A stretch of 8,515 nucleotides of DNA, taken from an uncultured Eubacteriales bacterium. GTDB lineage: Bacteria; Bacillota; Clostridia; Oscillospirales; QAMX01. The notes beneath the pieces are model-generated. The model was not told the origin of the DNA and made no database searches. It was given only the letters and a program-made list of their open reading frames with translations. Positions 6,170 through 8,515 of the stretch are shown here, piece after piece. Where the stretch lies: NCBI GenBank assembly GCA_905205975.1, contig CAJLFQ010000085.1, positions 1-8,515 on the forward strand, written 5' to 3'. Position 1 is the first letter of the stretch, and every line of letters starts with the position of its first letter. The position numbers and the translations under genes are program-made.

Positions 6170-8353
6170 ATGAAAGCATATGATCGCAGAGAAGAGCGCA
6201 CCGGCATACAGGAAGCCTCAGACTTTGATCCGATTTTCGACGTACAGAGCGATTTCGTCATGGTCTATGGGTTTCACAACCTGAAGGAACGCATCAGAAA
6301 ATGGAAAAAGCGCGGCTATGTCGTCCATCTGATGACCGGCGTTTCATGGGGCGCATATCAGGACTACCTTTATGGGCGCTATGACGGCATCGACCACCAC
6401 GACGAGGGACAGCGCCGCCGCGACGGCACGGAGATGAATCACGGCGAAGACATTCCGTATATGGTGCCGTCAAACGCATTTGCACACTATCTGGCAGACG
6501 GCCTGAAAAAAGCGGTGGACTGCGGCGTGGAGGCAATCCACCTCGAAGAACCGGAATTCTGGGTTTCCACCGGCTATTCCGACGCATTCAAGCGCGAATG
6601 GGCGATCTATTATAAAGAACCATGGCAGGATCCGCAGTCCTCCTGCGACGCGCAGTACCGCGCTTCCAAACTGAAGCAGTATCTCTACACCCGTACGCTC
6701 GACCGTCTGTGTTCCGAACTCAAGGAATACGCCATGGTAAAGTACGGGCGTCTGCTCCGCTTCTATATCCCGACGCATTCCCTCATCAATTACACCCAGT
6801 GGAAAATTGTGTCGCCGGAATCCGCGCTCATTGATCTGCCCACCGTTGACGGCGCGATCGCACAGATCTGGACAGGGACGGCCCGCACGCAGAACGTTTA
6901 CCGCGGCGTGGAAAAAGAGCGCACGTTTGAAACGGCGTTCCTTGAATACGGCATCATGCAGGAGCTTGTCCGCGGAACCGGCCGGAAGATGTGGTTCCTT
7001 GCAGACCCGATCGAAGACGACCCGAACCATACCTGGGCGGATTATCGGGAAAACTACTACCGCACCGTTGCAGCGTCGCTGTTCCATCCCGAAATATCCG
7101 ATTACGAGGTTTCGCCGTGGCCGGGCAGAGTCATGTGCAGCAGGCATCACCCGAACGACGAAGCGCTTGCGGCGGATCGCGCCGAATATGAGGCATGGCG
7201 TCAGGCGGGCAAGAACCCGAACGATTTCCGGCCGTCGGAAGAACGCAAAACCATCATCCCGCCGGCCTACAAGACGAATCTGCTGACCGTCATGCACGCC
7301 CTGCGCGATATGAAGGATCAGGCGGACTGCGAATGGCTCACGAAGACCGCCGACGTCGGCATTCTGATGGCGGATTCCGCGATGTTCCAGCGCATCTGCC
7401 CCGAAGCAGGCGGCGACGACGGCGGCGCTTTCTCCTCCTTCTTTGGGCTGGCGCTTCCGCTTCTCAAAGCCGGGATTTCCGCGCGGCCGATTCAGCTCGA
7501 CAACATCCGCCGGTTCCCGGGATACCTCGACGCCTATCGGGCGGCTGTGCTCTCTTATGCGTTCATGAAGCCGTCTGCCCCGGACATTCATCAGGCAATC
7601 GCAGGATGGGTCCGAAACGGCGGCCTGCTGATTTATGCGGGCAACGGCAGCGACCCGTTCCGCAGGGTGCGCGAATGGTGGAATGCAGACGGAACCAACG
7701 ACGCAGCCCCGGAGGAGCATCTGTTTGAAGCGCTCGGGCTCGGAAGGCACCCGGGCGCGGGCATCTACGACGTGGGCAGCGGAAAAGTTTGCTGCTTCGC
7801 CGACGCACCTGCATCGTTTGCGGCGGATCCTGCAAAGTCCGACCGTTACCGCGATACGGTTGTCAGCCTGCTCTGCGGCAGCGGCATAGCGGTCGAACCG
7901 GAGCCGAAACTGATGATGCGCCGCGGCGCATATGTGGTGACGGCAGTGATGGATGAGTGCGGCGCGGAAGAAACGGCCCTGCGCGGCACGTTCATCGACG
8001 TGTTCGATGAACGGCTTGCCGTGGTCACGGATCCGATCCTGAAGGAGGGTTCCGTCAACCTGTGGTATGACGTTTCCAAAATCGACAAACGCGCCTCGTC
8101 GGAGCTGCTGCTGCTCTCCGGCCGGGCGGAAAAAATCGTGCAGGGCCAGCGCTCTCTGACATTTGTCTCACGCGGGCCGTCTGAAATGACGGCTGCCTGC
8201 CGCGTCTGGACAAAACGCCCGCCAAAATCTGTCCGGGTCACGGCAGACGGCGCCGCGGCCGAATGCGCTTTTGCATATGACGCCGCGAGCGAAACGACCT
8301 GCTTTGCGTTCCCGTCCGATGGGAACCCTGTCAAAGTTACCGTTGCGTTCTGA
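6170..8353 (+). CDS. Putative glycoside hydrolase of an unclassified GH42-like type
   Basis: This 727-residue protein has no signal peptide or membrane segment, so it should be cytoplasmic. I do not recognise an established family, but the layout resembles GH42 beta-galactosidases. Residues about 25-330 look like a TIM barrel, with VVHLMTGVSWGAYQDYLYGRYDG (split over 51-73), GVEAIHLEEPEFW (119-131; E126/E127/E129 are candidate acid residues), MWFLADPIED (274-283) and an aromatic-rich YRENYYRTVAASLFHPEIS (292-310). Residues about 395-545 resemble a glutamine-amidotransferase-like domain (VGILMADSAMF, YRAAVLSYAFMKPS, AGWVRNGGLLIYAGNG). The end (about 585-727) is beta-rich, with GTFIDVFDERLAVVTDP. 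The ATG at 6170 is the first after an in-frame TGA at 6146; the ribosome site is weak (AAAGCGGGA region). Hydrolysis of an imported oligosaccharide is an inference. Alternative: a non-catalytic or lyase member of this fold. Confidence 0.7.
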   Translation: MKAYDRREERTGIQEASDFDPIFDVQSDFVMVYGFHNLKERIRKWKKRGYVVHLMTGVSWGAYQDYLYGRYDGIDHHDEGQRRRDGTEMNHGEDIPYMVPSNAFAHYLADGLKKAVDCGVEAIHLEEPEFWVSTGYSDAFKREWAIYYKEPWQDPQSSCDAQYRASKLKQYLYTRTLDRLCSELKEYAMVKYGRLLRFYIPTHSLINYTQWKIVSPESALIDLPTVDGAIAQIWTGTARTQNVYRGVEKERTFETAFLEYGIMQELVRGTGRKMWFLADPIEDDPNHTWADYRENYYRTVAASLFHPEISDYEVSPWPGRVMCSRHHPNDEALAADRAEYEAWRQAGKNPNDFRPSEERKTIIPPAYKTNLLTVMHALRDMKDQADCEWLTKTADVGILMADSAMFQRICPEAGGDDGGAFSSFFGLALPLLKAGISARPIQLDNIRRFPGYLDAYRAAVLSYAFMKPSAPDIHQAIAGWVRNGGLLIYAGNGSDPFRRVREWWNADGTNDAAPEEHLFEALGLGRHPGAGIYDVGSGKVCCFADAPASFAADPAKSDRYRDTVVSLLCGSGIAVEPEPKLMMRRGAYVVTAVMDECGAEETALRGTFIDVFDERLAVVTDPILKEGSVNLWYDVSKIDKRASSELLLLSGRAEKIVQGQRSLTFVSRGPSEMTAACRVWTKRPPKSVRVTADGAAAECAFAYDAASETTCFAFPSDGNPVKVTVAF

Positions 8354-8361
8354 AGCCGAAT

Positions 8362-8405
8362 ACACCCGCTCTTTTGCCGGCCGAAACGTGCTGCGCGCGG
8401 ATGGC
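8362..8405. repeat. 44-bp dispersed repeat, copy 2
   Basis: Second copy of the repeat at 5961-6004, same orientation, 40 of 44 bases equal, starting 9 bases after the GH-like stop. Unlike copy 1, no GAGCGGGTG left arm precedes it, so it cannot form the terminator hairpin. The internal stem is also weaker because two of its seven pairs change (one wobble, one mismatch). Confidence 0.85.
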
Positions 8406-8515
8406 CTCTCGGATGGATACGGCCGCGGAGCAGGCGCAGGAAAACGGATCGTGATGCACCATGCGTCGGCTTGACGCCGCAGAACGGTTTGTAAGCCCAA
8501 ACGAAAAAACGAAAA
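8406..8515. other. Non-coding right edge
   Basis: No gene or good promoter is seen from the second repeat to the right edge. Two small stems are possible: GCGTC/GACGC (8463-8477) and GTTTG/CAAAC (8487-8502), the latter followed by A-rich sequence. Neither has a T-run. How the GH-like transcript ends is therefore unclear. Confidence 0.4.

Noticed and set aside
5260..6261. Minus-strand open frame spanning GntR, terminator and repeat copy 1
   Set aside because: It lies opposite a clear GntR gene, crosses a perfect terminator and promoter of the other strand, and its product has no recognisable domain.
6470..7750. Minus-strand open frame (426 codons) inside the GH-like gene
   Set aside because: Fully opposite a coherent 727-codon gene that has its own promoter; Arg- and Val-rich product without motifs.
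5961..8405. CRISPR array or insertion sequence
   Set aside because: Only two 44-bp copies about 2.4 kb apart, no spacers, no terminal inverted repeats and no transposase gene in the window.

Overview
This window looks like part of a chromosome from a moderately GC-rich anaerobic Firmicute, most likely a Clostridia of the Oscillospirales or Christensenellales type. The support is strong AAGGAG/GGAGG ribosome sites, sigma-A-like promoters, a lipobox-type solute-binding lipoprotein with a Ser/Thr/Pro linker, and the mix of gene families. This assignment is an inference; no rRNA or other phylogenetic marker except ychF is present.

Region 1 (1-164) is the last 53 codons of a GNAT-like acetyltransferase, about 47% GC and visibly poorer in GC than what follows. 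Region 2 (229-3519) is a tight four-gene plus-strand cluster: the universal ATPase/GTPase ychF, a DUF1624/heparan-alpha-glucosaminide N-acetyltransferase-like membrane protein (its start overlaps the ychF stop by one base), an unrecognised multi-pass membrane protein, and a PHP-domain metal-dependent phosphoesterase-like protein. A 10-bp hairpin at 3543-3568 probably ends this unit.

Region 3 (3600-5974) is a regulated sugar-uptake-type unit. A near-consensus extended -10 promoter carries an array of ATTGTCG/CGACAAT half-sites. It drives a solute-binding lipoprotein gene followed by a GntR/FCD-family regulator, and a strong intrinsic terminator closes the unit. The ABC permease genes that a solute-binding protein needs are not in the window.

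Region 4 (5961-8515) is a separately transcribed single gene for a 727-residue cytoplasmic protein that looks like an unclassified glycoside hydrolase: a TIM-barrel-like N-terminal half with an EEPE motif, a glutamine-amidotransferase-like middle domain as in GH42 enzymes, and a beta-sandwich-like C-terminus. It has its own extended -10 promoter and an unusual leader with three copies of ATCAAATC that can form two mutually exclusive stem-loops. The gene lies between two 44-bp direct repeats that match at 40 of 44 positions.

Working model (inference): the lipoprotein captures a carbohydrate, the GntR/FCD protein senses it or a catabolite, and the GH-like enzyme processes it inside the cell. 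The most unusual elements are the repeat-flanked GH-like gene, its leader, and the operator array.
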